Numbered from the stretch's first letter, positions 16,788 through 28,171 are shown. The stretch: DNA of 64,000 nt from Syntrophobotulus glycolicus DSM 8271 (GCF_000190635.1 NC_015172.1:2108001-2172000); one strand, 5' to 3'. Numbers and translations: made by a program. Notes: generated by a model not told the origin, from the letters alone.

Positions 16788-18475
16788 CCTCCCATGATCA
16801 TTTGGTCAAGCCGGGCCCCGGACGGGACCATGGGCAGGACATCTTCCGTCTCAGGGATAGAAAGCTCAATCAAAATCGGCCCTTTGGTCCGGAAATATTT
16901 GTCAAAGTTTTGTTCAAACTCTTCCTTATTCCCTATCCTCACGGCAGGAACACCCATCGCTTCGGACAGCTGAACATAATCCGTCTTTGTTTTCATGCAG
17001 GAAAACGCATAATGGGCATTGTAGAAAGCTCTCTGCCATTGGGCGACCATTCCCAGATAGCCGTTGTTCAGCAAAATAATCTTCACCGGAAGGTTGAGGT
17101 CGGCAAGGGTGCTTAACTCCTGACAGTTCATCATAAAACCGCCGTCCCCGCAAATACAGACAACCTCTTTATCCCCTACGCCAACCTGAGCTCCCAGGGC
17201 CGCCGGCAAGCCATAGCCCATTGTCCCCAGGCCCCCGGAGGTCAGCAATGTCCTTGGATTCTTGAATTGATAAAACTGCGCGGTCCACATCTGGTGCTGG
17301 CCCACATCCGTAGCAATAACGGCCTTGCCGTCTGTCAACTCACTGATCCTCTCAATAACCTGCTGAGGCAAGATATCCCGGGTCTCTTTGTTATAGGTCA
17401 AAGGCTTATCTTTTTGCCATTCCAATAACTGCTCTTTCCAGGGCCGGACCTGCCTGGCCCAAAGCTCGGCCGGAACCTCCAGCACCTTTTCCAGCAAGAG
17501 CTGAAGCGACCATCTGAGATCTCCCACTACCCTGATGTCCGCAATCAAATTTTTATTGATTTCCGCGGGATCAATGTCAAAATGGACGATTTTGGCCTTA
17601 GAGGCAAACTCCGCCAGCAGCCCGGTTACCCTGTCATCAAAACGGGCTCCCAGCCCGATCATCAGATCTGCTTCCGTTGTCGATAAATTACCGGCATAGG
17701 TTCCATGCATCCCAATCATGCCAAAGAAATTTTCATCATCCGGGGATACGCAGCCATACCCCATTAAACTGGTCACTACAGGAATACCGGTATGGGCCGT
17801 GATTTTCCTCATGATATCCGAAGTATCGGAAAGATTGATTCCCCCGCCCACGAAAAAAAGAGGTTTTTGCGCTTTCATCATCTCTCTGAAAACAGCATCG
17901 ACCGAAGAAGGATCACCCTTACAAATCGGCTGATATCCCCTTAAGCTGATTTCTTCCGGATAGGAAAAATCAAGCTCGGCCGCAAAAACATTTTTGGCGA
18001 TATCCACAAGGACCGGTCCGGGACGCCCTGTTCTGGCGATATGAAAAGCTTCTTTGATCACCTTGGGAAGCTCCTGAACATCCTTCACTAAAAAATTATG
18101 TTTGGTGATGGGGGTGGAAATCCCGCAAATATCCGCTTCCTGAAAAGAATCCCTGCCGATCAGGGACACGGCCACCTGCCCGGTAATGGCCACAATGGGG
18201 ACAGAGTCCATATAGGCCGTGGCAATTCCCGTAATCAGGTTTGTCGCTCCCGGTCCTGATGTGGCCACACACACCCCGACCTTGCCGGTCGCGCGGGCAT
18301 AACCGTCCGCCGCGTGAATGGCCCCCTGTTCGTGCCTGGGCAGAACATGGGGAAAATCAGCCAGAAACAGTTCATCATATAAGGTCAGAACAGACCCCCC
18401 GGGATATCCGAATATCACATCCACATTTTCTTTTCTAAAACACGCAATCAGTGCTTGTGCCCCAATCATTTTCAT
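16784..18475 (-). CDS. ilvB: Acetolactate synthase large catalytic subunit
   Basis: TPP-, Mg- and FAD-dependent acetohydroxyacid synthase, 563 residues. N-terminal TPP-binding glutamate region (VIFGYPGGSVLTLYDEL, HEQGAIHAADGYARATGKVG), central FAD-binding domain and C-terminal TPP motif (GDGGFMMNCQELSTLADLNLP...NN) are all present. ATG with GGGGGAG upstream. A promoter with TATAAT lies 25 nt upstream of the start codon; the leader is too short for a T-box or leader peptide attenuator. The adjacent genes do not continue the leu/ilv pathway. Confidence 0.96.
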   Translation of the reverse strand: MKMIGAQALIACFRKENVDVIFGYPGGSVLTLYDELFLADFPHVLPRHEQGAIHAADGYARATGKVGVCVATSGPGATNLITGIATAYMDSVPIVAITGQVAVSLIGRDSFQEADICGISTPITKHNFLVKDVQELPKVIKEAFHIARTGRPGPVLVDIAKNVFAAELDFSYPEEISLRGYQPICKGDPSSVDAVFREMMKAQKPLFFVGGGINLSDTSDIMRKITAHTGIPVVTSLMGYGCVSPDDENFFGMIGMHGTYAGNLSTTEADLMIGLGARFDDRVTGLLAEFASKAKIVHFDIDPAEINKNLIADIRVVGDLRWSLQLLLEKVLEVPAELWARQVRPWKEQLLEWQKDKPLTYNKETRDILPQQVIERISELTDGKAVIATDVGQHQMWTAQFYQFKNPRTLLTSGGLGTMGYGLPAALGAQVGVGDKEVVCICGDGGFMMNCQELSTLADLNLPVKIILLNNGYLGMVAQWQRAFYNAHYAFSCMKTKTDYVQLSEAMGVPAVRIGNKEEFEQNFDKYFRTKGPILIELSIPETEDVLPMVPSGARLDQMIMGG

Positions 18476-18500
18476 GTCGATTCTCTCCCCCTCTTAGGGT

Positions 18501-18529
18501 ATTATAGTACAGCGGCAAAGTTTTTGCAC
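18501..18529 (-). promoter_or_regulatory. Promoter of ilvBN
   Basis: On the minus strand TATAAT (18501-18506) follows a weak -35 GTGCAA (18524-18529) with 17-nt spacing. A small hairpin with 7-bp arms GGTCATT/AATGACC lies further upstream (about 18555-18576). Confidence 0.6.
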
Positions 18530-18614
18530 GATCTTAATTTTTCTTGACCGGCGGTCATTTAGAAAGAATGACCGGGGTAATGGATTGCTCTTTTTCACTA
18601 TTGTAGATCAGAGA

Positions 18615-19352
18615 TTAAATTTGGTGAATGTCCCCGATTTCAGCCAACCGCACGGCCCCTGAAAAATACCGGGACGCTTCCCGCGGCATCCGGTTCAGGT
18701 CCCCCTTATGCGGGAAATGGGTCAGAATCAGGTTCTTAGCTTGGGCCTTTTCGGCCAATAAAGCAAGCTCTTTGGTGGTCATATGGGTCTCAACCATCCC
18801 GCTTTCCTCTTCAAAAAGACTGGTTTCCCCTAAAAGAAGGTCGGCTCCCCGGCAAAAATCCGTCAATTCACTTTTCGGCCCCATATCTCCGGTATAGATC
18901 AGGACTTTCCCCCCGTATTCAAAACGCATGGCCAGATTGTACCCGTCATGGACCGTTTCCTGAAAAGATACTCTTAACCCGTCGATTTCCAGACTGTCCC
19001 CGCTTTCCACCCCTATACCGGCGGTATATTCATCGTAAAACAATTCGGGAAAATGCGGCTCCTTCTTATTGGCATAGATCTTCAGCCTATCCTGGCGCCA
19101 GCCAAATACTAAGGCAAATTTCATGGCGTATTGCAGACATCCCAAATCAGCCTTATGATCTTGGTGAAAATGGGACAGGAACACTCCTTTAAGCTCACCG
19201 GGGGTGATGTACTGCCATGCTTTACTCAGTACTCCGCTTCCGCAATCAAGCAAGTAATTTCCCCTGTCTGTTTGCAGCAAATAGCCCGCCGTAGATTCTC
19301 CCGCTTCAGGATAAGCTCCCCATCTCCCCAGAATGGTCAGTTTCATTTTCAT
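18615..19352 (-). CDS. MBL-fold hydrolase (RNase Z/YhfI-like)
   Basis: 245-residue metallo-beta-lactamase-fold protein. SHFHQDHKADLG is the HxHxDH zinc motif (the hydrophobic position is Gln), LIYTGDMGP carries the bridging Asp and NLILTHFPH the last His. The overall layout resembles RNase Z-like and YhfI proteins, but there is no exosite arm for tRNA, so a small-molecule or cyclic-phosphate substrate is more likely; not determined. It is monocistronic between ilvB and secF. Confidence 0.82.
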   Translation of the reverse strand: MKMKLTILGRWGAYPEAGESTAGYLLQTDRGNYLLDCGSGVLSKAWQYITPGELKGVFLSHFHQDHKADLGCLQYAMKFALVFGWRQDRLKIYANKKEPHFPELFYDEYTAGIGVESGDSLEIDGLRVSFQETVHDGYNLAMRFEYGGKVLIYTGDMGPKSELTDFCRGADLLLGETSLFEEESGMVETHMTTKELALLAEKAQAKNLILTHFPHKGDLNRMPREASRYFSGAVRLAEIGDIHQI

Positions 19353-19427
19353 ACCCTCTCCTATTGAATGTTCTCCTGTTTATTTCTGCTTGGGCTTATC
19401 TGTCCCGGTTTTTTTTCTTTCCTTATC

Positions 19428-19456
19428 GTATGATCCCATCATAGTATGATCCCATC
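19428..19456. repeat. Two direct copies of a 13-bp word
   Basis: GTATGATCCCATC occurs at 19428-19440 and again at 19444-19456, a 16-bp period, next to the secF terminator. No function is evident. Confidence 0.7.
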
Positions 19457-19460
19457 CCGC

Positions 19461-19490
19461 AAAAATAAATCCCGGGTGATACCCGGGATT
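19461..19490 (-). terminator. Intrinsic terminator of the secDF transcript
   Basis: Perfect 10-bp stem AATCCCGGGT/ACCCGGGATT (19468-19477 and 19481-19490) with a 3-nt loop. On the minus strand it is followed by TATTTTTG, right after the secF stop. Confidence 0.9.
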
Positions 19491-19517
19491 ATTCTTTATC
19501 CTTCTGCGCAACCGCCA

Positions 19518-20510
19518 TCAGGCATTTTGGGGTTTGTCCTTTAATCTGGCTCTGATTTCCACAACAAGCTGGCTGCAAACGAAGATTGAAGAATAGGCGC
19601 CGCAGAATACCCCGATCAACATTGCTCTGGAAAAGACCTTTGTCGATTCCCCGCCGAAAATATTGATGCAGAGAAGCGCAATCAGAACTGTAGCTACCGT
19701 ACAAATCGAGCGGCGCATGGTCTGCCATAAGGATTTGTCAACCATATCGGCAAAGCTGTCCTTCTTGCGCAGCCTTTTCTCATTTTCACGCATCCGGTCA
19801 TAAATCACAATCGTATCATTGATAGAATAGGCAAATACAGTCAATATCGCGGCAACAAAAGGCGCGTCCACCTGCCATTGGAAGAGCGAGAAGATACCGA
19901 GCACCATGAAAACGTCATGCAGGAGGGCGATAATACCGGATACGGCATAAACAAACTCAAATCGGAAGGCAATGTAAATCAGCATCAACACCGCAGAAAC
20001 TGCTAAGGCTTTCACGGCACCGGAACGCAATTCGGCGCCCATAGCAGGTCCAACCTGACTTTCTTCAATTTTGTCCTTATGAAAGGGACCGGCATTTTTT
20101 TCGATAGACGCCAACAGCTCACTCCGCTTTGTCTCGTCCAAAAAAGATGTTCTGATGATTGCCTGCGTGTTCTCCTGAGATAACTGGACATTGTCACCTT
20201 GCAGTCCAACCTCTTCCAACGCCTTGGTAACGGAGGCCTGGGTCACGGCCTGGGTAAACTTAATATCCAATAGAGCGCCGCCGGTAAAATCATTGCCGTA
20301 ATTCAGCCCTTGAACAAAAAGGGAGATGATCCCCGGAATCAGCATGAGCAAAGACAAGGCAAACCATAAATACCGCCTTTTGACAATATTAAAATAAAAC
20401 CTGTGCGCTTTTTTTACCTCATCATAGGATGCACTGCCTGTGGAAGGAGAAACCGGATCAGCCGCCTTTTCCTTATTCCTTGTTTTGACAAATTTATCTT
20501 TAGCCGCCAT
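19518..20510 (-). CDS. secF: Protein translocase accessory subunit SecF
   Basis: RND-type membrane partner of SecD that uses proton motive force to help preprotein export; 330 residues. Six membrane helices are expected: one at the N-terminus (about 45-65), a large outer domain with GLNYGNDFTGGALLDIKF, then five helices with YSINDTIVIYDRMREN. The start at 20510 (MAAKDKF) is chosen over an upstream in-frame start because GGAGG precedes it at the right distance and the longer form would overlap secD by 23 nt. One base separates it from the secD stop. Confidence 0.95.
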   Translation of the reverse strand: MAAKDKFVKTRNKEKAADPVSPSTGSASYDEVKKAHRFYFNIVKRRYLWFALSLLMLIPGIISLFVQGLNYGNDFTGGALLDIKFTQAVTQASVTKALEEVGLQGDNVQLSQENTQAIIRTSFLDETKRSELLASIEKNAGPFHKDKIEESQVGPAMGAELRSGAVKALAVSAVLMLIYIAFRFEFVYAVSGIIALLHDVFMVLGIFSLFQWQVDAPFVAAILTVFAYSINDTIVIYDRMRENEKRLRKKDSFADMVDKSLWQTMRRSICTVATVLIALLCINIFGGESTKVFSRAMLIGVFCGAYSSIFVCSQLVVEIRARLKDKPQNA

Positions 20511-20511
20511 G

Positions 20512-21759
20512 TTAAGCTCCCTCCTTTGCGCCAAACCATGTTATTGGAATACGGGGATTAATGCCGACAATCAAGCGCAAAATCCAGCGAGTAAAGGTAA
20601 TCGCGGTCACAAAACTGACTAAAATCCCAATGGCCAGGGTAACGGCAAATCCTTTGACAGCGGCGGAAGAGCCGGAAAGGATGATCAAAGTCGCCGCACA
20701 GATAAGGGTAGTCGTATTGGAGTCGAATACGGTCATGATCGCCCTGCTGAATCCGGCGTCAACCGCTGACCGGAGCGATTTGCCAAGGGCGATTTCCTCT
20801 TTTATTCTTTCATAGACAATAATGTCCAAATCCACTGCCATCCCGATCGAGAGAATAAAACCGGCAATCCCCGGCAGAGTCAGAACTGTCCCGAATCCTT
20901 TAAGTATCCAAAGGGTAATCAGGGCAAAGACAATCAAGGAAAGGTTTGCCACAAGACCGGGGAGACGGTAAAGCAGCAGCATAAAAAGGAAAATAAAAAT
21001 GACCGCATACAGGGAAGCCTGCATACTCTTATTGATCGAATCGGCTCCCAGCAAAGCTCCGACCTGACGTTTTTCCGCAATGGTCATACTCACGGGCAGG
21101 GAACCTGAGCGCAGCAGTACGGCGTACTGGGCCGCTTCTTCAAGCGAAGCATATCCTTCAATAATGCCTTCACCGGTCGTAATCGGACTGTTTACCCTGG
21201 GATTTTGAATCATGTCTTCATCAAGATAAATGCCGATGTTTTTATTCAGATTCTTGGTCGTGATCTCTGCAAATTTTTTGGTCCCTTCCGAAGTAAACTT
21301 GATTTGCACCACATGCTTTGCAACTCCGGAGGAAGTCTCTGTCGTCGCTTTGGCCTCTTTCAGCTCAGAACCGTCAAGGAGAATATTGCCCTCCGCATCT
21401 CTGAAGGTCAGTTTGGCTGTGGTTTTCAGAAGGCTCACCGCCTTATCCGGGTCCTGAATACCGGCCAATTCCACAATCACTCTTTTTTTCCCTTGATCGA
21501 CCTGTATGTATGGTTCGGAAACACCCATTCCATTAACACGCTGCTCAATAATCGCCTTCGCCTTGTCCATATCATCAGCCGTGATTTCCGATCCGTCTGC
21601 TTTTGGTTCAGCCTGCAGGACCAGATGGACTCCGCCGCGCAGATCCAGTCCAAGCGGGATACCGCTTTCCGGATTGCTCAGAGGGCTGATGGAAAATCCC
21701 ACAGCCAAAGCAATAACAATCAGACAGGCGATGAGTTTAACAAAATTTCCCCGTTTCAT
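20512..21759 (-). CDS. secD: Protein translocase accessory subunit SecD
   Basis: 415 residues. An N-terminal membrane helix is followed by the SecD signature GLDLRGGVHLVLQ, the first outer domain, and the five-helix RND core (GFILSIGMAVDLDIIVYERIKEE, and FDSNTTTLICAATLIILS). The open frame extends 21 codons upstream, but the ATG at 21759 has GGAGGGACATTA before it. Works with SecF and YajC. Confidence 0.95.
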   Translation of the reverse strand: MKRGNFVKLIACLIVIALAVGFSISPLSNPESGIPLGLDLRGGVHLVLQAEPKADGSEITADDMDKAKAIIEQRVNGMGVSEPYIQVDQGKKRVIVELAGIQDPDKAVSLLKTTAKLTFRDAEGNILLDGSELKEAKATTETSSGVAKHVVQIKFTSEGTKKFAEITTKNLNKNIGIYLDEDMIQNPRVNSPITTGEGIIEGYASLEEAAQYAVLLRSGSLPVSMTIAEKRQVGALLGADSINKSMQASLYAVIFIFLFMLLLYRLPGLVANLSLIVFALITLWILKGFGTVLTLPGIAGFILSIGMAVDLDIIVYERIKEEIALGKSLRSAVDAGFSRAIMTVFDSNTTTLICAATLIILSGSSAAVKGFAVTLAIGILVSFVTAITFTRWILRLIVGINPRIPITWFGAKEGA

Positions 21760-21872
21760 TAATGTCCCTCCCTGGTTGAATAAATGGGCAAGCCCATTAA
21801 ATTTCATTATATCCCTTGACAATCTTTCGTGTCAATGAGCTTTCTTTCCGCAAAAAATCACTTTTTCAGACA

Positions 21873-21905
21873 GAAAAATCAGCAAGCACCGGCAATGCCT
21901 GCTGA
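21873..21905 (-). terminator. Hairpin plus T-run between yajC and secD
   Basis: TCAGCAAGCA/TGCCTGCTGA arms around a 7-nt loop are followed on the minus strand by TTTTT. It lies in the 180-bp gap between yajC and secD, so either the long ruv-que-tgt-yajC transcript ends here and secDF has its own promoter, or it acts as partial attenuation. Confidence 0.75.
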
Positions 21906-21939
21906 CTGTTCCGCGGATCATGATCTGTCCTGTTCTTGA

Positions 21940-22233
21940 TTATGCTTTCACTGCCTCGGCTTTCGCCTCCCGGTTTGTGACAGCTTTCAGAGCACTCTTT
22001 TCCACTTCGATTTCCGCGGCTGTGGAAATCTTCAACATGATGGTCTCTTCTTTAACCTTTGTTACTGTGCCGTGGATCCCGCAGGTAAGGATCACATCAT
22101 CCTTGACCCTGAGGCTTTCCAGCATCAGCCTTTTCTCTTTCTGTTGCTTATTGCTCGGCCTGATCATCAGAAAATATACCAGTCCGATAAGACCACCGGT
22201 CCAAAGTATAGTCCCAATCAAGTTCTGATCCAT
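21940..22233 (-). CDS. yajC: Preprotein translocase subunit YajC
   Basis: Single-pass membrane subunit associated with SecDF, 97 residues. One N-terminal membrane helix (about 7-25), the family motif YFLMIRPSNKQQKEKRLMLESL, then a small beta domain (DVILTCGIHGTVTKV). ATG at 22233 chosen for AAGGAGG 8 nt upstream; a start six codons further out is less well placed. Confidence 0.95.
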   Translation of the reverse strand: MDQNLIGTILWTGGLIGLVYFLMIRPSNKQQKEKRLMLESLRVKDDVILTCGIHGTVTKVKEETIMLKISTAAEIEVEKSALKAVTNREAKAEAVKA

Positions 22234-22314
22234 GAAAACAGCCTCCTTCAAAATAATCCGTCAACAGTGTTGGTGAATTTTGAGACTTATTATACCATGT
22301 TCTGGCTCCCTCTT

Positions 22315-23490
<1,176 letters not shown>

Positions 23491-23516
23491 CTATGATGAT
23501 TTTGTTTATCGGCCGT

Positions 23517-24539
23517 CTAGCAGATGAACATCGCGTCCCCAAAACTGTAAAATCTGTATTTTTCCCGGACTGCCGTTTCATAGGCCTTCAACATGAGTTC
23601 CTGTCCGGCCAGGGCACTGACCAGCATCAATAATGTGGAACGGGGGAAATGAAAATTCGTAATTAAGGCGTCGACAATCTGAAAAGTGTACCCCGGATAG
23701 ATAAAGATATCTGTCCAGGATGCCCCCGCCTCTACTTTTCCATTCACAGCCGCCGCTTCCAGGCTTCTGCTTACTGTTGTCCCCACCGCGATAATGCGGG
23801 AACCCCTTGCTTTGGCCGCATTGATCGTTTCGGCAGCCTGGAGTCCGATCTGATAATATTCCGTATGCATCAGATGGTCTTCGATGTTTTCCGCTTTAAC
23901 CGGCCGGAAGGTCCCCAGCCCCACGTGGAGGACAATTTCCTGAATGTCCGCCCCTTTGGCTTTAATCTGGTCCATCAGCCTTTCAGTAAAGTGGAGACCG
24001 GCAGTCGGTGCCGCCGCTGAACCGCTTTCTTTGGCATAGACGGTCTGGTACCTCTCCTGATTTTCCAATTTCTCGGTAATATAGGGGGGCAGGGGAACCT
24101 GGCCAAGCTGATCCAAAATATTTTCGAAAAGCCCCTGGTAAAGAAACTTGATGATTCTGTTGCCGTCGGGCAGGATTTCAAGCAGCTCCCCAATGAGCCT
24201 TCCCTCCCCGAATATGACCCTCTGGCCAATTTTAAGCCTCTTGCCGGGCTTAACCAGAACCTCCCAGGTATCCGTTTCCTTCCGGTTGAGCAGTAAAATT
24301 TCTATTTTGGCCCCCGTACCTTCTTTTACTCCGAACAGCCTGGCCGGAATCACTTTAGTTTTATTGACAACCAGGACATCTCCGGGTTGGAAAAAATCCA
24401 CGATCTCTTTAAACAGAGCGTGAAATAATTCACCTTTTTCTTTATTCACCACCATCAAGCGGGAATGATCCCTCGGTTCAACAGGATGCTGGGCAATCAA
24501 CTCCGCTGGGAGGTCGTAGTCAAAATCCTTTACTCTCAT
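23517..24539 (-). CDS. queA: S-adenosylmethionine:tRNA ribosyltransferase-isomerase
   Basis: Converts preQ1-tRNA to epoxyqueuosine-tRNA; 340 residues. N-terminus [19 protein letters not shown], the [18 protein letters not shown] segment, and [16 protein letters not shown] and [19 protein letters not shown] are hallmarks. ATG at 24539 with GGGGGAG upstream, rather than the open frame nine codons longer. It precedes tgt by 47 bp, keeping the two consecutive queuosine steps together. Confidence 0.97.
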   Translation of the reverse strand: MRVKDFDYDLPAELIAQHPVEPRDHSRLMVVNKEKGELFHALFKEIVDFFQPGDVLVVNKTKVIPARLFGVKEGTGAKIEILLLNRKETDTWEVLVKPGKRLKIGQRVIFGEGRLIGELLEILPDGNRIIKFLYQGLFENILDQLGQVPLPPYITEKLENQERYQTVYAKESGSAAAPTAGLHFTERLMDQIKAKGADIQEIVLHVGLGTFRPVKAENIEDHLMHTEYYQIGLQAAETINAAKARGSRIIAVGTTVSRSLEAAAVNGKVEAGASWTDIFIYPGYTFQIVDALITNFHFPRSTLLMLVSALAGQELMLKAYETAVREKYRFYSFGDAMFIC

Positions 24540-24581
24540 GATGCTCCCCCTGCAAACAAATCGCACAGAAAATATTGACGA

Positions 24582-25940
24582 TTACTCTTTCCTGATGTTC
24601 ATCTGCTTATAATAAAAGCCCAAAATATCCTGATAAGTCAACCCGTTTATCGCCATATTATAGGCCCCCCATTGCGACATCCCCACTCCGTGCCCCCATC
24701 CGCTGCCCTGAAATTTAAAGATCCCGAATGAAGACAAGGTGTCGGATATCCCTTCATTGGAGTTCTTGATATAACCTAACCTTGGCCCGTTCTTTTCTCT
24801 GTCGGAATTCTTTGCGGCCTGATTATCGTCACCTGTCATTCGGTTCTTTATCCGGTCCTCGCCAAGTCCGATGATCCCCTGGGCATGGCTGCTTTCCGCA
24901 GGCAGATAACTGACCGTGAACAGCCTCCCTAAAAATGCTTCCCGGGAAATGTCCTTGTCAAAGGGATAGAACTGATTCACAAACTGGGAACCCTTGACCG
25001 TTTTCCCGGCCCCCAGCCAGTCTTTTAACTGTACCTGGGCTACTCTGCCCGAATCGTATTTTTCCAGAGTCACCGACTTGATTGGGGCGAGTCCGTAGGT
25101 CTTGCCCAGATTCTCCGCCGAGATCAGGAAAAACCAGCTGTCGGTAAATCCTCCGATCCCTCTGGAATAAGGGTCGGCATAGGACTCATAATGACTGTCG
25201 TGATTAGACCAGACATTTTCCGTGACTTCCGTGTGCCCGCCATTATGCGCAGAATAAAATACACTGATCGGCTGTCCGCTCTTTTCATCGACAAGAATTT
25301 CCCCGCTGGTTGCCGCCACCGCCTCACTTGCCCGGCCCTCGGCCGATCTGCCCTTATAAGCCTGGTGGATATTCGGGGAATCGGTGATATATCCGCTTCT
25401 GTCCATATTTTTTACCAGATAGGTACGGGCTGTGACCGCCTGAGCCTTAAGCGCCTCCATGCCCTTGTCGGCCCAGGCATTGCTCATTTCAGCAGGAACA
25501 ACCCCTTTCAGGTAATCCTCCCGGTCAAGGGTATTGGTCAGCTTCCAGGAAAGCTTTTCCCTCGTGATCTCCAGGCTCCCCCGAAAGCTCTTCCAGCTTT
25601 TCCCCGGCTCCCTGACCTGAAACACACCCTGGAGGTTCTTCAATTCTATTTTGGCGCTCTGCAGCACTTCCGGTTTATGATTAATATTAATATACTGGAC
25701 CAGCCCGCTTTGGCCGATTTGAATCTTGTCCCCGGAATTGACGGTTTGGGAACGGCCGTTGCAGACAAAAGTATACTCCCCCTGGAGACATTTAACCTCC
25801 AGCCACTTGGCGTCAGGATAATTCCACACCAGCCGGACGGAAACATTCTGTGCTGAACAGGCTGCCGGACTGGTCAGAAAAATCGCGGCGGCTAAAACAA
25901 TAATCAATTTGGCCATCTGCTGAACAGATAATCTCTGCAT
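24582..25940 (-). CDS. spoIID: SpoIID/LytB-domain secreted protein
   Basis: Secreted or membrane-anchored lytic transglycosylase-type protein of the SpoIID family, about 452 residues; SpoIID acts in forespore engulfment by cutting peptidoglycan. An N-terminal signal sequence (about residues 8-30, ending AACSAQ) is followed by a beta-rich region, then the SpoIID core DREDYLKGVVPAEMSNAW with the catalytic Glu and ALKAQAVTARTYLV, and a C-terminal GSGWGHGVGMSQWGAYNMA. The length (about 450 versus 340 for B. subtilis SpoIID) suggests a SpoIID-like or LytB paralog. Start ambiguous between 25940 and 25952. Confidence 0.85.
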   Translation of the reverse strand: MQRLSVQQMAKLIIVLAAAIFLTSPAACSAQNVSVRLVWNYPDAKWLEVKCLQGEYTFVCNGRSQTVNSGDKIQIGQSGLVQYININHKPEVLQSAKIELKNLQGVFQVREPGKSWKSFRGSLEITREKLSWKLTNTLDREDYLKGVVPAEMSNAWADKGMEALKAQAVTARTYLVKNMDRSGYITDSPNIHQAYKGRSAEGRASEAVAATSGEILVDEKSGQPISVFYSAHNGGHTEVTENVWSNHDSHYESYADPYSRGIGGFTDSWFFLISAENLGKTYGLAPIKSVTLEKYDSGRVAQVQLKDWLGAGKTVKGSQFVNQFYPFDKDISREAFLGRLFTVSYLPAESSHAQGIIGLGEDRIKNRMTGDDNQAAKNSDREKNGPRLGYIKNSNEGISDTLSSFGIFKFQGSGWGHGVGMSQWGAYNMAINGLTYQDILGFYYKQMNIRKE

Positions 25941-26019
25941 GAAAGCTTCCATCCTCTATCCTAAACTCATTTCTGCTAGATCCTATCTATTCAGATTTCC
26001 CATATTTATCTTCTAATAT

Positions 26020-27021
26020 TCATTCCGGTTCAAAAAGGGACAGCCCCAGGTGCCTCAGAGCCAAATCAGTTACTGTCCTGCCCCGCGGTGTCCGTTGAAT
26101 AAAGCCTTTTTGCAGGAGAAAAGGTTCCACTACATCCTCGATGGTCTCGGCTTCCTCTCCGACAGTGGCCGCCAAGGTATCCAGTCCCACCGGTCCGCCG
26201 TTAAAGCTGGTCACAATCGTCTGCAAGACTTTCTTATCGATATTGTCCAGGCCGAGGTGATCAACTTCCAGCAGATTTAAGGCCTGTGAAGCCAAGGCCA
26301 GGTCTATCCCCCCGTTTTCCCAGACTTGGGCATAATCCCGCACCCTCTTCAGCAGTCTGTTGGCAATTCTCGGGGTCCCTCTGGACCTTTTGGCAATTTC
26401 TTCAGCTCCCTCATCGGTTAGACCGACGTCAAGAATAACGGCTGTTCTCGTTACGATTTCCACAAGCTCTTCCTGGGTGTAAAACTCTAATCGATTGATC
26501 ACGCCAAACCTGTCCCTGAGGGGAGAAGTAAGCTGGCCTGCTCTGGTCGTCGCCCCGATCAGCGTAAATGGAGTCAGAGCCAGGCGCATGCTCCTGGCTC
26601 CGGGCCCTTTGCCGATCACAATATCCAGGCAGCTGTCCTCCATCGCCGAATAAAGCACTTCCTCCGAGGTCCGGCTGAGCCGGTGAATTTCATCGATAAA
26701 CAGCACATCCCTGGGTTCAAGAGAGGTTAATAATGCCGCCAGATCTCCCGGCCTCTCGATTGCCGGCCCGGAGGTGGTACGGATATTGACCCCCATTTCC
26801 GAGGCGATAATATGAGCAAGTGTTGTTTTTCCCAAACCGGGAGGCCCGTAAAGCAGAACATGATCCAGAGACTCTCCTCTTTTCAGCGCCGCTTCGATAA
26901 AGATTTTCAAATTCTCTTTGACCTTGGACTGCCCGATGTATTCCCGGAACCTGCTCGGTCTGAGCTCTTCCATTCCCCGGTCCGCCTCTTGGTCAAACAC
27001 ACTGACGACTCTTGTTTCCAT
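26020..27021 (-). CDS. ruvB: Holliday junction branch migration ATPase RuvB
   Basis: Hexameric AAA+ motor that drives branch migration with RuvA; 333 residues. Walker [17 protein letters not shown], Walker [14 protein letters not shown], sensor [18 protein letters not shown], arginine finger region, and the C-terminal winged helix ending [15 protein letters not shown]. Third gene of ruvC-ruvA-ruvB. Confidence 0.98.
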   Translation of the reverse strand: METRVVSVFDQEADRGMEELRPSRFREYIGQSKVKENLKIFIEAALKRGESLDHVLLYGPPGLGKTTLAHIIASEMGVNIRTTSGPAIERPGDLAALLTSLEPRDVLFIDEIHRLSRTSEEVLYSAMEDSCLDIVIGKGPGARSMRLALTPFTLIGATTRAGQLTSPLRDRFGVINRLEFYTQEELVEIVTRTAVILDVGLTDEGAEEIAKRSRGTPRIANRLLKRVRDYAQVWENGGIDLALASQALNLLEVDHLGLDNIDKKVLQTIVTSFNGGPVGLDTLAATVGEEAETIEDVVEPFLLQKGFIQRTPRGRTVTDLALRHLGLSLFEPE

Positions 27022-27042
27022 TTGTTCACCCCTGTCTGCTCA

Positions 27043-27645
27043 TTAGGCCCTGGCCAAAAGACGCAAGGCTTCCCGGAGCTGCTCCTCAAAGGTCAGTCCT
27101 TCCAGCTTACCGACCGCATTTACCGCGGTTCTGGTTTCACCCGGCGTAAAGCCCAGGGCCAATAAGGCCTCCATAATCCCCGGCTCCGAACCTGGTCCGC
27201 TTTCACTGCCCGCAAAGGTTTCGCCTGTTAAGCCCTCCAGATGATAATCCTTAAACTTCTCTTTCAGCTCCAGGGTCAGCCGGCGGGCAATTTTGCTCCC
27301 GATACCGGAAATCTCCGTGAACATGACATGATTTTCCTGCACAAGCGCCGTAATGATTTGCACTGAGCTGAATGAGGACAAAATCGACAGGGCGGCTTTA
27401 GGGCCAATACCGGAGACACTGAGCAGTTTAATAAACAGCTCTTTATCCTGTCTGTCGGCAAAGCCAAAAAGGGAAAGATCATCTTCCCTGACCAGCAGAT
27501 AGGTATGAAGGACCACCTCCTGGCCGATCCGGACGCTGCTTAATTTCCCGGAGGGAACGTTTAATAAATAACCGACACCATTGACATCGACAATCAGCTT
27601 ATCCTTGTCCATTTCCCACACTGTCCCGCGCAGCAACGCAATCAT
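27043..27645 (-). CDS. ruvA: Holliday junction-binding protein RuvA
   Basis: 200 residues, full length. N-terminal OB-fold (MIALLRGTVWEMDKDKLIVD), two helix-hairpin-helix motifs (LLSVSGIGPKAALSILS and EISGIGSKIARRLTLEL) and a C-terminal UBA-like domain III (MEALLALGFTPGETRTAV) that contacts RuvB. Between ruvC and ruvB. Confidence 0.98.
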   Translation of the reverse strand: MIALLRGTVWEMDKDKLIVDVNGVGYLLNVPSGKLSSVRIGQEVVLHTYLLVREDDLSLFGFADRQDKELFIKLLSVSGIGPKAALSILSSFSSVQIITALVQENHVMFTEISGIGSKIARRLTLELKEKFKDYHLEGLTGETFAGSESGPGSEPGIMEALLALGFTPGETRTAVNAVGKLEGLTFEEQLREALRLLARA

Positions 27646-27662
27646 CCTCTAACCCCCGTTTC

Positions 27663-28133
27663 TCATCTGATCGTGAATGCGTGACAGATCCCTATGGCCA
27701 GGGCATCTGCCGTATCATCCGGTTTCGGACATTCCTTCAGTCCCAATATCGCCTTGACCATATACTGCACCTGCTGCTTGGTGGCCTTGCCATAGCCCGC
27801 AACGGCCTGCTTGACCTGCAACGGGGTATATTCATAGGCGGGGATTTTATATTTGGCCGCGGCCAGCAGAATGACCCCTCTGGCCTGACCGACCGAGATG
27901 ACGGTCGTCACATTGCGGTTGAAAAAAAGCTCTTCCACCACCAGATGACTGGGTGAATATTTTCCCAAAACCTCTTCCAGAAATTCGGATAACATCAAAA
28001 GCCTTTGCGGCATCGGCAGGCCCGCCGGTGTCCGCCAGCAGGAATATTCCACTGGAGTGATTTTCTGGCCTGTTTTCTCGATCAGCCCGTAACCTGTTGT
28101 CGCCGTACCCGGGTCAATCCCCAAAATCAACAT
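27663..28133 (-). CDS. ruvC: Crossover junction endodeoxyribonuclease RuvC
   Basis: Holliday junction resolvase, 156 residues. Catalytic acidic residues are in GIDPGTATTGYG, VVEELFF and PDDTADALAIGICH. Two in-frame ATG codons lie six bases apart; the second (28133) is favoured because GAGGG directly abuts the first. First gene of the ruvCAB set, 30 bp after yebC. Confidence 0.97.
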   Translation of the reverse strand: MLILGIDPGTATTGYGLIEKTGQKITPVEYSCWRTPAGLPMPQRLLMLSEFLEEVLGKYSPSHLVVEELFFNRNVTTVISVGQARGVILLAAAKYKIPAYEYTPLQVKQAVAGYGKATKQQVQYMVKAILGLKECPKPDDTADALAIGICHAFTIR

Positions 28134-28171
28134 CTTCATCCCTCAAAGAACTATACTTTTCGCTCAATAGA